Shown: piece after piece, positions 54,024 to 63,070 of the stretch | Position numbering within the stretch: position 1 is the first letter of the stretch | How the letters are laid out: each line of letters opens with the position of its first letter | Made by a program: the position numbers and the translations under genes | Source of the DNA: Paeniglutamicibacter psychrophenolicus | Lineage (GTDB): Bacteria; Actinomycetota; Actinomycetes; Actinomycetales; Micrococcaceae | Direction of reading: 5' to 3' | Length of the DNA stretch: 64,000 nt | Assembly (NCBI RefSeq): GCF_030812255.1 | Contig: NZ_JAUSSH010000002.1 | Coordinates: forward strand, 613,026-677,025 | The notes under the pieces: model-generated | The model's input: only the letters and a program-made list of their open reading frames with translations | What the model was told of the DNA's origin: nothing | The model's database searches: none

Positions 54024-54569
54024 CTAGCTTGCGGTGACTAATTCGACGCTCACCGGCGTCGGGTTGGTGAAGATGTCCAGCACCGGGCAGTGCTCGTCCA
54101 CGGCCGCCTGGAGCTCTTCGTAGCGCTCGCGGGTTTCCGGGCCCTGGATCTTCACGGTGAGGCGGACCTCGCCGAAGCCGGGGCGGATGGTCTTCTCGAT
54201 GCCGAACAGCCCACGCGCATCAAGGTCCGCATCGGCGTCGATCTGAAGCGAGTCGATCTTCAGGCCCAACTGGTGCGCGTAGAGGCGGTAGACCACAACC
54301 TGGCAGGAAATCAGCGCGCCCAGGGCGAACTCGACGGGGCTGGCTGCAACATCGTCCCCGGCCAGTGCCTCGGGCTCGTCGACGATGAAACGGTGCTTGC
54401 CGGCGGTGATCTCGCTGGAGACCGATCCGGTGGACACGCCGCTGGCCTTGAAGATCAGGGCCGCGCTGGCGGTGTTGGCGGCGATGCGCTCGCCCCAGGC
54501 GTTGCCGGCGGCGGTGAGCTTTTCGGCGCGAACCGATTCCAGGGTTTCTTCGATCAGGGTTTCGGACAT
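54024..54569 (-). CDS. OsmC family protein
   Basis: A 181-residue OsmC/Ohr-fold protein. The two redox cysteines are seen in LISCQVVVYRLYA and DEHCPVLDIF, and the strand pattern FIVDEPEALAGDDVAASPVE is typical of the YhfA/OsmC subgroup. Members reduce organic hydroperoxides or act in sulfur metabolism. The ATG at 54569 gives a family-type start; AGGA lies rather far (11 bases) upstream. Confidence 0.9.
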   Translation of the reverse strand: MSETLIEETLESVRAEKLTAAGNAWGERIAANTASAALIFKASGVSTGSVSSEITAGKHRFIVDEPEALAGDDVAASPVEFALGALISCQVVVYRLYAHQLGLKIDSLQIDADADLDARGLFGIEKTIRPGFGEVRLTVKIQGPETRERYEELQAAVDEHCPVLDIFTNPTPVSVELVTAS

Positions 54570-54964
54570 GGGAAACGGATCCTTTCGCGGCTGGCGCATG
54601 CGCTTGCACGACGCCATACTTACGCTGGCCCGGTTGGGCGGCGTCGAATCGTCACCTGGCGCACCCCGCTATGACGAAGAGGGTTGCGGTCCAATCGGCC
54701 AGGGCCGTGAATGATTGGAGCTCGTGATTCTGCTGATGAGTCTTCCCGAATCCGCGCCGCCGAGGCAAGGCGGGTGCTTAACAATTCGTCACGGCAAAGT
54801 GCCGATTGATCGAACAAGCGCCTGTCGAATTCGTTGGATACGGCATCTTGGCGAACGTGAACGGTGATTCCGGGCAATTGGTTGAAGAACCTTCGAAACG
54901 CCTGACTGCGTTTCCGGTTCCCGACCCGGCATTGAATATCCATCTGGGCTCTGCCAAAAGCAGA
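54570..54964. other. Intergenic region, possible gene remnant
   Basis: About 395 bases between osmC and marR. A minus-strand frame (54620-54943, MDIQCRVGNRKRSQAF...) has plausible amino-acid content but AT-rich third positions unlike neighbours and no known domain. I do not call it a gene. The minus-strand osmC promoter lies at the left. Confidence 0.35.
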
Positions 54965-54997
54965 GGCCCCGACCCTTCGGTGTGAAGGGCCGGGGCC
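54965..54997 (-). terminator. Terminator of the marR gene
   Basis: GGCCCCGACCCTTC pairs with GAAGGGCCGGGGCC (13 of 14) around a 5-nt loop, 20 bases after the marR stop. Confidence 0.7.
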
Positions 54998-55017
54998 GGG
55001 AAATCCATGGAGCCAAA

Positions 55018-55521
55018 TTATTTGCCGTGTTGGGGCTGGTCGTTGGCGTTGAGCCGGGCCAGCAGGTCCGAGAAACGCTTGATTTCCTCAGGTTCCCAGG
55101 AAATCAGCCTGTTGCGCAGCAGCTGGCGCGAGGCGGCGCTCGAGGCGATCACGCCGGCCCGCGCCGCGTCGGTGATGCTGACCAGCATGGCCCGTCCGTC
55201 ATCCGGATCCGGGACACGGGTCACCAGTGCCTTGGCCTCGAGCCACTTGATCATTCGGCTCATGGTGGCCTTGTCCACCTGGAGCTCCTCGGCCAGGATG
55301 ATCTGTTGCTGGGCCTGCTCGCGGGCCAGGATGGAGAGCACCTTGTAGCCCAAGGGCTGGAGCTCCGGGTGGACGGAAGCGGCGCGCCTGCGGATGGCCT
55401 GGCGCGCCTTGACGACCATCATGGAGAACTCTTTTTCCACATCCTCGATCAGCGGCTCGAGTGCAGTGGAGTCGGTGGCCGATCCCGGGTCGGGGCGGGA
55501 ATCGGAAAACGGTGAAGTCAT
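55018..55521 (-). CDS. MarR family transcriptional regulator
   Basis: A 167-residue winged-helix regulator. The DNA-binding part reads IILAEELQVDKATMSRMIKWLEAKALVTRVPDPDDGRAMLV, with the wing DPDDGR typical of MarR. ATG 55521 or ATG 55530 may be used; neither has a ribosome site, and TAAAAT ends seven bases before 55521, so the message may be leaderless. It is divergent from the VOC protein with 240 bases between. Confidence 0.9.
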   Translation of the reverse strand: MTSPFSDSRPDPGSATDSTALEPLIEDVEKEFSMMVVKARQAIRRRAASVHPELQPLGYKVLSILAREQAQQQIILAEELQVDKATMSRMIKWLEAKALVTRVPDPDDGRAMLVSITDAARAGVIASSAASRQLLRNRLISWEPEEIKRFSDLLARLNANDQPQHGK

Positions 55522-55762
55522 GTCATTCATTTTAGTTGCGATTTTCCACTTCGACGTCCTTGTTGCAGCGGGATTTCCCGTGGTGGGCATCGGTGCGACC
55601 GCCGCGAAGCCCGGCTTCGAGGCGGGCGGGGCCGTGGCACCATTCGCCCCTGCCCGTTTCCCCGCGAATACTCGGCAAACATCCTCCCGCAAGGGTTCCC
55701 GGAAGCGGGTGCGCCGGGCAGAATTGCTAGGTGTTGAACCCCGCCAAACGATGGAGAACACC

Positions 55763-56194
55763 ATGGGCACGATCCTCAACCCCTACATCAGCTTCCGCGA
55801 CACGGCGCGTCCCGCGCTCGAGTTCTACCAGTCCGTCTTCGGCGGCGAGCTGGACCTGCGTCCCTTTGCGGACTTCGAGTTCGCCAAGACGGACTACCCG
55901 GACGAAGACAACAAGATCATGCACGGGCACCTGCGTGCACCCAACGGCTTGAACCTGATGGCGGCCGACACCCCTGCCTCCATGGAATGGAAGGGAGGAA
56001 CCGCCATCTCCGTCACCCTCAGCGGCGACGACAAGGAAGAAATGACAGGTTACTGGGACAAGCTCAGCGACGGAGCCAAGATCGGCGAGCCACTGTCCCA
56101 GGCCCCGTGGGGTGACTGGTTCGGCATGCTCACAGACAAGTTCGGCGTCGACTGGATGGTCAACATCGCCGGACCGGGCACCTCCGGCCAGTAA
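55763..56194 (+). CDS. VOC family protein (PhnB/glyoxalase-like)
   Basis: A 143-residue vicinal-oxygen-chelate protein of the PhnB-like group. NPYISFRDTARPALEFYQSVFGG at the start and PWGDWFGMLTDKFGVDWMVNI at the end are typical. Members are often metal-dependent lyases, dioxygenases or resistance proteins, but many are of unknown role. ATG 55763 is chosen for GGAG six bases upstream; ATG 55751 is in frame. Confidence 0.9.
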   Translation: MGTILNPYISFRDTARPALEFYQSVFGGELDLRPFADFEFAKTDYPDEDNKIMHGHLRAPNGLNLMAADTPASMEWKGGTAISVTLSGDDKEEMTGYWDKLSDGAKIGEPLSQAPWGDWFGMLTDKFGVDWMVNIAGPGTSGQ

Positions 56195-56607
56195 CGTGGT
56201 GCCCTTGCCGGAAGCGTGAATGCCGGCCACGAGAGCCGGGAGCGGGTGCGCGCGGGGTCCCGGCCGCAAGGGGCTCGGGCCTCGCGCATGCCTGCCTCGG
56301 CTCGATGGCCATGGCCTGTTGCGCACGATCGTGCCTCCACCGGCGGCTCCGTAATATCGCAGCGCACATGGCGCGCCAGGGACCGGGCAAGGCCATGCCG
56401 AAAGGGCGGTTCGTTTCGCAAGCCCGCTGGTCAGCCCCGAACAGCGAGCCGGCCAAAGGATCGGCGCTGCCCCGCGCCAGGTAAACGCACATCGCGTCAC
56501 CTTGGCCGGGGGGCCTATCGGCGGCCAAGGGCCGGTGGTAGGTTCCAGCTAACGCCCGCCGTGCACGGCGCCACGGGGGGAACAGGTTCAAGCGAGGAGA
56601 CAGAGAC
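56195..56607. promoter_or_regulatory. Upstream region of flavohaemoglobin gene
   Basis: No supported gene in 413 bases. A 9-bp perfect inverted repeat (CCTTGGCCG at 56500-56508 and complement at 56522-56530, 13-nt loop) ends eight bases before TAGGTT (56539-56544), a plausible -10. The repeat may be an operator for NO-responsive control or the terminator of the VOC gene. A minus-strand frame starting MCVYLARG near 56492 has a fair ribosome site but no recognisable fold. Confidence 0.45.
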
Positions 56608-57813
56608 ATGCTTTCCGATTCAGCCCTGCCCATCATCAAGGCCACGCTTCCGGTGGTCGGCGAAAACATCCAGGAAATCGCCAGCCGTTTCTATGAGCAC
56701 ATGTTCGCTGGCCGGCCCGAACTTCTCGACGGGCTGTTCAACCGAGGAAACCAGGCCGATGGCAAGCAGCAACAGGCACTGGCCGGCTCCATTGCCGCAT
56801 TCGCCACCGCCCTGGTCGAAAGCCCCGGGAAGCTGCCGGAAAACCTGTTGGACCGCGTGGCCCACAAGCACGTCTCCCTGGGACTGCGCCCCCACCAATA
56901 CGCGATCGTGCATGAGAACCTGATGTGGGCCATTGGCGACACCCTGGGCGCGGCGGTGACACCGGAGGTTGCAGCCGCCTGGGACGAGGTGTATTGGATC
57001 ATGGCCAACATGCTCATCAACAAGGAGCGCGGGCTCTACACGGCCGTTGACTTGAACCCGGACGAGATCTGGCGCACCTGGGAGGTTGCCGCACGGATCG
57101 AGGAAACCCCCGATGTGGTCAGCTTCGTGGTCAGGCGCACCGACCCTCGACCCACCAAGCCCTCGCTGCCGGGCCAATACGTCTCACTGAAAATGACGAT
57201 GAACGACGGCGTGCACCAGCTGCGCCAGTACAGCCTCACCAAGGCCGACGACGGGGACCACCGGCAATTTGCCGTCAAGAGGGTGGCGGGTCTCGATGGC
57301 AAGCCCGACGGGGAAATGAGCAACCTGCTGCATTCCTCCCTCAAGGTGGGGGACCGGGTCCAGCTCTCGGCACCGTTCGGGGACGTGGTGCTGAACTACT
57401 CCAACCGTCCGGTGGTCCTGGCCAGCGCCGGGATCGGGATCACTCCGATGGCCGGGATGCTCTCGCACCTCGCCAAGTCCGGGGCCGACCGCAAGGTGCA
57501 CTTGCTGCACGCCGACGCCAATCCGGGATCGTTCGCCCTGCGCAAGCAGGTCGCGGACTCCCTGGCGGAGCTGCCGGACGGGAAGCACGATGCCTGGTTC
57601 GAGGCGCCCGGTGACAATCCCGCGCAGAACGAACATTCGGGATTCATGAACCTGGATGACATCGTGCTGGCCGAGGACGCCGAGTACTACCTGTGTGGTC
57701 CGTTGCCGTTCATGCAGCATGTGCGCAGTGCGCTCATCGCCCGCGGAATCCCAGCCAAGGACATCCAATACGAGGTCTTTGGGCCGGACCTTTGGTTGGC
57801 CGACTTCCAGTAG
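56608..57813 (+). CDS. hmp: Flavohaemoglobin, nitric oxide dioxygenase
   Basis: A 401-residue three-domain enzyme that turns NO and O2 into nitrate using NAD(P)H. Globin domain: Tyr B10 in RFYEHMF (Y29), proximal His88 in AHKHVS with the Tyr/Glu partners in HQYAIVHENLM. FAD domain: LRQYSLT. NAD domain: ASAGIGITPMAGML and YYLCGPLPFM, with the C-terminal YEVFGPD. GAGGAG precedes the ATG. Placed beside the nitrite reductase cluster it would detoxify the NO made there. Confidence 0.96.
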   Translation: MLSDSALPIIKATLPVVGENIQEIASRFYEHMFAGRPELLDGLFNRGNQADGKQQQALAGSIAAFATALVESPGKLPENLLDRVAHKHVSLGLRPHQYAIVHENLMWAIGDTLGAAVTPEVAAAWDEVYWIMANMLINKERGLYTAVDLNPDEIWRTWEVAARIEETPDVVSFVVRRTDPRPTKPSLPGQYVSLKMTMNDGVHQLRQYSLTKADDGDHRQFAVKRVAGLDGKPDGEMSNLLHSSLKVGDRVQLSAPFGDVVLNYSNRPVVLASAGIGITPMAGMLSHLAKSGADRKVHLLHADANPGSFALRKQVADSLAELPDGKHDAWFEAPGDNPAQNEHSGFMNLDDIVLAEDAEYYLCGPLPFMQHVRSALIARGIPAKDIQYEVFGPDLWLADFQ

Positions 57814-57872
57814 GCTGCCGGCCGGGCCGGCAACGCGCGCGTTTGCTGGTGTGCTGATTCCGGCCGGAAAAG

Positions 57873-57919
57873 AAATTCGTGGGGCTTGTCCATATCCGGA
57901 CGGGCCCCACGAATTTTTT
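57873..57919. terminator. Bidirectional rho-independent terminator
   Basis: A 13-bp perfect stem (AAATTCGTGGGGC at 57873-57885 with 57904-57916) followed by T6 on the plus strand and A-rich on the minus, between the convergent hmp and DUF2249 genes. Confidence 0.85.
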
Positions 57920-57930
57920 CCCCAAAAAGA

Positions 57931-58251
57931 TCAGGACGTGCGGACCAGCTGGAGGCGCCAAGACTCCGGCCCCTCTTCGAGGTAGCTGATTTCGAAGGCG
58001 CCGGGTGCCCGGCCCTCGAGCTGGTCCAGCAGCGGCAGCGGGTTGTGCGGGGCCACCAGGACCAGGCCGGCGCCCACGGCGAGGGAGTCCAAGGCCCCGA
58101 AGATCGTGGCGTGGCGGATCGCATGCGGGATGGCCCGGGCGTCAAGCTCCGGAAGTTCGGCGTCATGTTCGCCGCAGGCGCACGCATGGGCCGCGGGTTG
58201 GGTCTGCTTCTCTGCTTCTTCCTTGCTGGAAGAGATAACAATGTCAGCCAC
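57931..58251 (-). CDS. DUF2249 domain protein
   Basis: A 106-residue protein. The DUF2249 core is seen as LDARAIPHAIRHATIFGALD, AHNPLPLL and PESWRLQLVR; it is preceded by a Cys/His-containing linker (HACACGEHDAE) that may bind metal. Such proteins recur beside nitrite and nitric oxide metabolism genes but have no proven function. GTG 58251 has AAGGA eight bases upstream. It is divergent from the SufR-like regulator. Confidence 0.85.
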   Translation of the reverse strand: MADIVISSSKEEAEKQTQPAAHACACGEHDAELPELDARAIPHAIRHATIFGALDSLAVGAGLVLVAPHNPLPLLDQLEGRAPGAFEISYLEEGPESWRLQLVRTS

Positions 58252-58385
58252 GATGGGGTTCCTTTGCTCAAGTGGGCCTCGGTTGCCGGCGTCGACTGGC
58301 AACCCTTGCCATATTTTATTACAGTTAACTACGTGAAAAACAATCGTTGTCGTCACCGCGTGTCATCTGCTGCCTTGGTCACCCC

Positions 58386-59093
58386 GTGACCGGGCCCTCG
58401 GATCGTTCCGCGGCCCGCACCAGGCGGACCTCTTTTGGACGCCCGCTCTCCCCGACCCGCGTTCGGATCCTTGAGCTGTTGGAGGCGCAGGCGACGCCAA
58501 CGACCCTTGCCGCAATCACGCGCAGCTGCGGACTGCATGAAAACACCGTCCGGGCGCACCTCGAGGACCTGTTGCGTGACGGATACCTGAGCCGCGAGCG
58601 CGCCGCCTCGAATGGCCGTGGCCGCCCCGCATGGCTCTGGGAAGCCAAGAAACCCATCGAGCATTCCCCCTATGCCTCCCTGGCCTCCGCGCTGGCCACC
58701 GTGCTGCATGAAACCAGTGCGCATCCGGTCCAGGATGCGGTGGATGCGGGGAAGCCCTGGGGCAGGGAATTGATGCTCAAGCAACAAGGTGAGCACCATG
58801 GACAGCGCCCCGCGGAGGCAGCCCGTTCCCACGTGGTCGACATGCTCGAAGAGGTCGGGTTCGCCCCCGAACCCGACGCCTCCAACGAACACGTGGTGCT
58901 GACCCGCTGCCCGCTCATTGAAGCGGCCAACAAGCATCCGGACATCGTCTGCGGCGTCCACCTGGGGATTATCCAGGGCGCCTTCGCCGAGATGGGACTC
59001 GACGGCTCCTCCAGCACCCTGCTGCCGTTTTCGGCCCCCGGCCAGTGCGCCCTGCACCTGCGCGCCGCAACCAGCGAAACCCACTCCGGATGA
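58386..59093 (+). CDS. HTH regulator with SufR-like cysteine domain
   Basis: A 235-residue regulator. The N-terminal winged helix is seen in RVRILELLEAQATPTTLAAIT and LHENTVRAHLEDLLRDGYLSRE. The C-terminal part has RCPLIEAANKHPDIVCGVH followed by GQCALHL, three Cys arranged as in SufR and similar Fe-S-binding regulators, so an iron-sulfur cluster sensing NO or O2 is probable (inference). GTG 58386 is chosen; TTG 58347 is an alternative. Its stop overlaps the next start by ATGA, so it is in one operon with the membrane protein and nitrite reductase. Confidence 0.85.
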   Translation: MTGPSDRSAARTRRTSFGRPLSPTRVRILELLEAQATPTTLAAITRSCGLHENTVRAHLEDLLRDGYLSRERAASNGRGRPAWLWEAKKPIEHSPYASLASALATVLHETSAHPVQDAVDAGKPWGRELMLKQQGEHHGQRPAEAARSHVVDMLEEVGFAPEPDASNEHVVLTRCPLIEAANKHPDIVCGVHLGIIQGAFAEMGLDGSSSTLLPFSAPGQCALHLRAATSETHSG

Positions 59094-60358
59094 GCGCCTC
59101 CCGGAAAACCATCCAATCCAAGCCCCGGCCGATCCCGGTACGCACCCTGTTCATGGTGTCCGCGGCCGCGAGCCTGCTGGCCGGGCTCAACGCAGCCCTG
59201 CTGCTCCTGGACTTGCCCGCTCCGCTGAACGCCGCCCACTGGACCGAAGTCCACGGGATGGTGCTGGCCCTCGGGTTTGTGGGAACCCTAATCGCCCTTG
59301 AACGCGCGGTGGCCCTGGGCCGGCGCGTCGGCTACCTCAGCCCGCTGCTGCTGGGAGTTGGATCCCTCCTGCTGCTGACCGACGTGCCGCGCTACGCCGG
59401 AAAGCTGGGCCTGCTCGCCGGCATGGCCGCCCTGGTGTGGGTCTACCTGCCGCTCTGGCGCCGCCAGCGCGACCACGCCGTGCTCATCCAGCTGCTGGGC
59501 GCCGCACTGGGCACGGGGGCTGCGATCCTGTGGCTCGGCGGGGTGGAAATGGCCCTGTTGCTGCCCTGGCTGGCAGCCTTCCTGGTGTTGAGCATCGCGG
59601 GCGAGCGCGTCGAACTGGCACGCATCTCCATGGGACCGCTGGCCGGAACCCGGGCGCTCCAGCTGTCCTGGCTGCTCACCTTCGCGGTGGTGGCCTCGTT
59701 GCTGAACCCGGTGTGGGGATCAATCGGGTTCGGCCTGGCCCTTGCCGTGCTGGTGTTGTGGCTGGCCGCCCACGACGTTGCACGACGCACCATCCGTACC
59801 ACCGGCGCCACCCGGTTCATGGCCACCTGCATGCTCGCCGGCTACGGATGGCTGCTGGCTGCCGCAATCACCTGGTGCTTTGGATTCCCCGTCACCCGGG
59901 CCGCCTATGACACCGTCATCCACGCCGTGTTCCTGGGATTCACCATCTCGATGGTCATTGCCCACTCCTCGAGCATCCTCCCCGCGATCCTGCGCCGCCC
60001 CTTGCCCTATCGCCCGATGATGTGGGTCCCGGCGATCCTGCTTTGGGCGGGGTTGCTGTTGCGGCTGTGGATCGGCAACGGACTGGGATACGACTGGGCC
60101 TGGCGCGCCGGCGGCGTGGCCAACGTCCTGGCCCTGCTGCTTTTCCTGGCCTTGGCCGTCGCCTCCGTGCTGCGGGGCGAGCCCCGGCCGAAGCCTGCGG
60201 CACCGGTGCAGGTTGCTGCTGACCGTCCCGGAACCGGGCTCGGCAAATCCTTGCTTGCACCCAAGCCGCCGGGCGCCACAAGACCCCTGCCCGACGCGAA
60301 CCCCGCAGCGCGACCCCCGCGCTCCGGCCTATCGATATCGCTACGGGATGCGGAATGA
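59090..60358 (+). CDS. Polytopic membrane protein of the nitrite reductase operon
   Basis: A 422-residue protein with about 11-12 hydrophobic segments and a Pro/Ala-rich polar tail of about 60 residues. Several His lie in or near helices (EVHGMVLALGFVGTLIALER, DTVIHAVFLGFTISMVIAHS), in a pattern like NnrS-type or haem-containing membrane proteins, so haem or copper binding is possible. It resembles in outline the N-terminal membrane domain of the next gene. It starts on the ATGA of the regulator and ends on the ATGA of the nitrite reductase gene. Role unknown; electron delivery or NO handling are reasonable guesses. Confidence 0.75.
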   Translation: MSASRKTIQSKPRPIPVRTLFMVSAAASLLAGLNAALLLLDLPAPLNAAHWTEVHGMVLALGFVGTLIALERAVALGRRVGYLSPLLLGVGSLLLLTDVPRYAGKLGLLAGMAALVWVYLPLWRRQRDHAVLIQLLGAALGTGAAILWLGGVEMALLLPWLAAFLVLSIAGERVELARISMGPLAGTRALQLSWLLTFAVVASLLNPVWGSIGFGLALAVLVLWLAAHDVARRTIRTTGATRFMATCMLAGYGWLLAAAITWCFGFPVTRAAYDTVIHAVFLGFTISMVIAHSSSILPAILRRPLPYRPMMWVPAILLWAGLLLRLWIGNGLGYDWAWRAGGVANVLALLLFLALAVASVLRGEPRPKPAAPVQVAADRPGTGLGKSLLAPKPPGATRPLPDANPAARPPRSGLSISLRDAE

Positions 60359-63066
60359 TGAGCAAGAACCCGACCAGGGGCTTCTGGCCCATGCGCGATC
60401 TGCCGGTGGCCTTCTGGCTGGTTCTCCTCGTGGTTGCCACGCTGGTCCACCGCCAGATCCCCGCGCCACGCTGGCTCATGATCCACCTGCTGCTGCTCGG
60501 TGCAATCTCCCACGCGATCCTGGTCTGGTCCCAGTACTTTGCCATCGCCCTGCTGCGCACCCCGGCCCGGCCCCATGACCGGGCCACCCAGAACCGGCGG
60601 CTTCTCATGCTCAACGCCGGCACCGTCGTGGTGGTCGCCGGGGTGCTGTCGATGCTTTGGCCCGTCACCGCGACCGGGGCGGCGCTGGTGGCCGGTGCCG
60701 TGATCTGGCACGGGGTGGACCTGTTTGCCCGCATGCGGCGCGCCCTGCCTTCCCGCTTCGGCGCGACCGTGAAGTACTACATCGCCGCGGCCGCCTTCCT
60801 GCCTGTCGGGGCGGTGCTGGGCACCGTGCTGGCCCATGGCACCGGTTCGCCGACCCATGAGCAGGTCACCCTGGCCCACGCGTTCCTCAACGTCCTGGGC
60901 TGGGTGGGCCTGACGGTGGCAGGAACCCTGGTCACGTTCTGGCCCACCATGCTGCGCACCAGGATCGCCGACCAGGCCGCGGCAAATTCCCGGCGGGCCC
61001 TGCCGGTGCTCATTGCCTCCGCCCTGGCCGCTGCGCTCGGCGCCGGATTCGGTCTCCTGCCCGTGGCCGCGGCCGGGCTGCTCGGCTACATCGCGGGCCT
61101 GGGGATGATGGCGTCCTCCTTCATCCAGGTGGCACGGTACAAGCCACCGAAGACCTTCTCCACGCTCTCGGTGCTGGGCGCGGTCTGCTGGTGGATCGGA
61201 TGCCTGGTGGCCCTGGTCGTTTCCCTGCTGGGCACCGGCGACTGGCAGGTGGTCGGCCGACTGTTCGCCTCCATCACCCCGTACCTGGTGGCCGGGTTCG
61301 CCGCGCAGGTGCTGCTCGGTGCGCTGTCCTACCTGGTGCCGGTGGTCCTGGGTGGTGGGCCGGCCCCGGTCAGGGCCGCGACCACGATGCTGGATCGCGG
61401 GGCGGTGCTTCGCGTGTCCACCGCGAACGCCGCGCTGCTGGTGTGTGCGCTGCCGGTTCCCTCGCTGGTGCGGGTGCTGTGCTCGGTGCTGTACCTGGTG
61501 GCCATGGCAAGCTTCCTCCCGCTGCTCTTTATGGCCCTGCGGGCCCACCGCAAAGCCAAGGCCAAGGTGGGCGCAGACATTGACGCCCTGGGACTGCCCG
61601 CCGGAACCCCGGCCCCGCGGGTGCGCCTGGCTCCGGAAGGGCAGCGCCCTGCGGGCCAGCGTGCGGGCCAGGCCATGGCCGGGCTCATCGCCGTGGTGCT
61701 GGCCATCGCGGTGGGAGTGGCCATCGACCCGGCGGCCTCCGGCGTCGCCGCACCGCCCGCCCCGCCCGAATCAGGCGCAGCGGCACCGGCAACCACGGCC
61801 GAAACCTTGATCGTGGAGGTCCAGGCCGCCGACATGCGCTTCACTCCCTCCCGCATCGAAGTTCCTTCGGGCACGCACCTGGTCATTGAGCTGACCAACA
61901 CCGATGCGGCCGAAACGCACGACCTGGTGCTGGCAACCGGGGCGAACAGCGGTCGGCTGGCCCCGGGCCAAAGCGCCACCGTGGATGCCGGGGTCATCAC
62001 CTCCGATGTCCCGGTCTGGTGTTCGATCGTTGGCCACAGGCAAATGGGCATGGTGCTGGAGATCAAGGCCACCGGCACGCCTGCGGCACCCGGCGAAAAA
62101 CCCGGAGCGGCGGACCCGGGCCACGGGTCCATGCACCAGCCGGCGTCCCAGGCCCCGTCGGCCGCGGGCGCCCCGCTGGACCTGATGGCAAGACCGAAGG
62201 CGTCCTTCACCGCGCACGACGCGTCGCTGCCGGTCCTTCCGCCTCGGCCGAAGGACGGCAAGCCCATGGTCCACAAGGCCACGTTCACCGCGCAGGAAGC
62301 TGTCGCGGAGGTCTCCCCGGGAGTCCGGCAGAAACTCTGGACCTTCAACGGCAACGCGCCGGGCCCGCTGCTGCACGGCCGGGTCGGCGACAAATTCGAG
62401 ATTACGCTGGTCAACGACGGAACCATGGGCCACTCCATCGACTTCCATGCCGGTGCGCTGGCACCGGACGAGCCCATGCGCACCATCCAGCCCGGCGAAT
62501 CGCTGCTCTACACGTTTACCGCCAGCAGGGCGGGGATCTGGATGTACCACTGCTCCACCATGCCCATGAGCGCCCACATCGCCAACGGAATGTTCGGCAC
62601 CGTGGTGATCGAGCCCGACGGACTGCCCGCGGTGGACCGTTCCTACGTGCTGGCCCAGTCGGAGTTCTACCTGGGGAACCAGGACGCGGAGGTCGACACT
62701 GCGAAGCTGGCCGCGGAGAAGCCGGACCTGGTGGTCTTCAACGGCTACGCGAACCAATACGTGCACCGGCCGCTGTCGGCCACGGTCGGGGAACGCGTGC
62801 GAATCTGGCTGCTGGATGTCGGGCCCACCCGGCCCTCCTCGTTCCACGTGATCGGTGGGCAATTCGACACCACCTGGTTCGAGGGAAACTACCTGCTCGA
62901 TCACCGCGAGGGTGGGGACGGCGGAAGCCAGGCCCTTGCGCTCGGCGTGGCGCAGGGCGGATTCGTGGAGCTCCGGTTCCCGGAGGCGGGAAACTATCCC
63001 TTCGTATCCCACGTGATGGTCGATGCCGAACGCGGTGCCCAAGGCGTGTTCAAGGTGGCCGAATAG
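60355..63066 (+). CDS. nirK: Membrane-cupredoxin-NirK fusion, copper nitrite reductase
   Basis: A 903-residue three-part enzyme. Residues 1-470: about 12 membrane helices with conserved His (LAHAFLNVLGWVG). Residues 480-590: a cupredoxin domain with type 1 copper ligands H522 (ETHDLVL), C556, H561 and M564 (VWCSIVGHRQMGM). Residues 640-903: a two-domain nitrite reductase of the NirK/AniA kind, with type 1 ligands H693, C733, H741, M746 (HSIDFH, YHC, SAHIANGM), type 2 ligands H698, H732 and H831 (SSFHVIGGQFD), and catalytic D696 and H804 (YVHRPL). All residues needed to reduce nitrite to NO are present. The protein lies in the membrane with the copper domains outside; the built-in cupredoxin may take electrons straight from the membrane part. 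Confidence 0.92.
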   Translation: MMSKNPTRGFWPMRDLPVAFWLVLLVVATLVHRQIPAPRWLMIHLLLLGAISHAILVWSQYFAIALLRTPARPHDRATQNRRLLMLNAGTVVVVAGVLSMLWPVTATGAALVAGAVIWHGVDLFARMRRALPSRFGATVKYYIAAAAFLPVGAVLGTVLAHGTGSPTHEQVTLAHAFLNVLGWVGLTVAGTLVTFWPTMLRTRIADQAAANSRRALPVLIASALAAALGAGFGLLPVAAAGLLGYIAGLGMMASSFIQVARYKPPKTFSTLSVLGAVCWWIGCLVALVVSLLGTGDWQVVGRLFASITPYLVAGFAAQVLLGALSYLVPVVLGGGPAPVRAATTMLDRGAVLRVSTANAALLVCALPVPSLVRVLCSVLYLVAMASFLPLLFMALRAHRKAKAKVGADIDALGLPAGTPAPRVRLAPEGQRPAGQRAGQAMAGLIAVVLAIAVGVAIDPAASGVAAPPAPPESGAAAPATTAETLIVEVQAADMRFTPSRIEVPSGTHLVIELTNTDAAETHDLVLATGANSGRLAPGQSATVDAGVITSDVPVWCSIVGHRQMGMVLEIKATGTPAAPGEKPGAADPGHGSMHQPASQAPSAAGAPLDLMARPKASFTAHDASLPVLPPRPKDGKPMVHKATFTAQEAVAEVSPGVRQKLWTFNGNAPGPLLHGRVGDKFEITLVNDGTMGHSIDFHAGALAPDEPMRTIQPGESLLYTFTASRAGIWMYHCSTMPMSAHIANGMFGTVVIEPDGLPAVDRSYVLAQSEFYLGNQDAEVDTAKLAAEKPDLVVFNGYANQYVHRPLSATVGERVRIWLLDVGPTRPSSFHVIGGQFDTTWFEGNYLLDHREGGDGGSQALALGVAQGGFVELRFPEAGNYPFVSHVMVDAERGAQGVFKVAE

Positions 63067-63070
63067 AGGG

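Noticed and set aside
54620..54943. Minus-strand 107-codon frame between osmC and marR
   Set aside because: AT-rich third positions and no recognisable domain; noted only as a possible remnant.
56195..56492. Minus-strand frame beginning MCVYLARG upstream of hmp
   Set aside because: A fair ribosome site but the product has no coherent fold or family and lies over the hmp promoter region.
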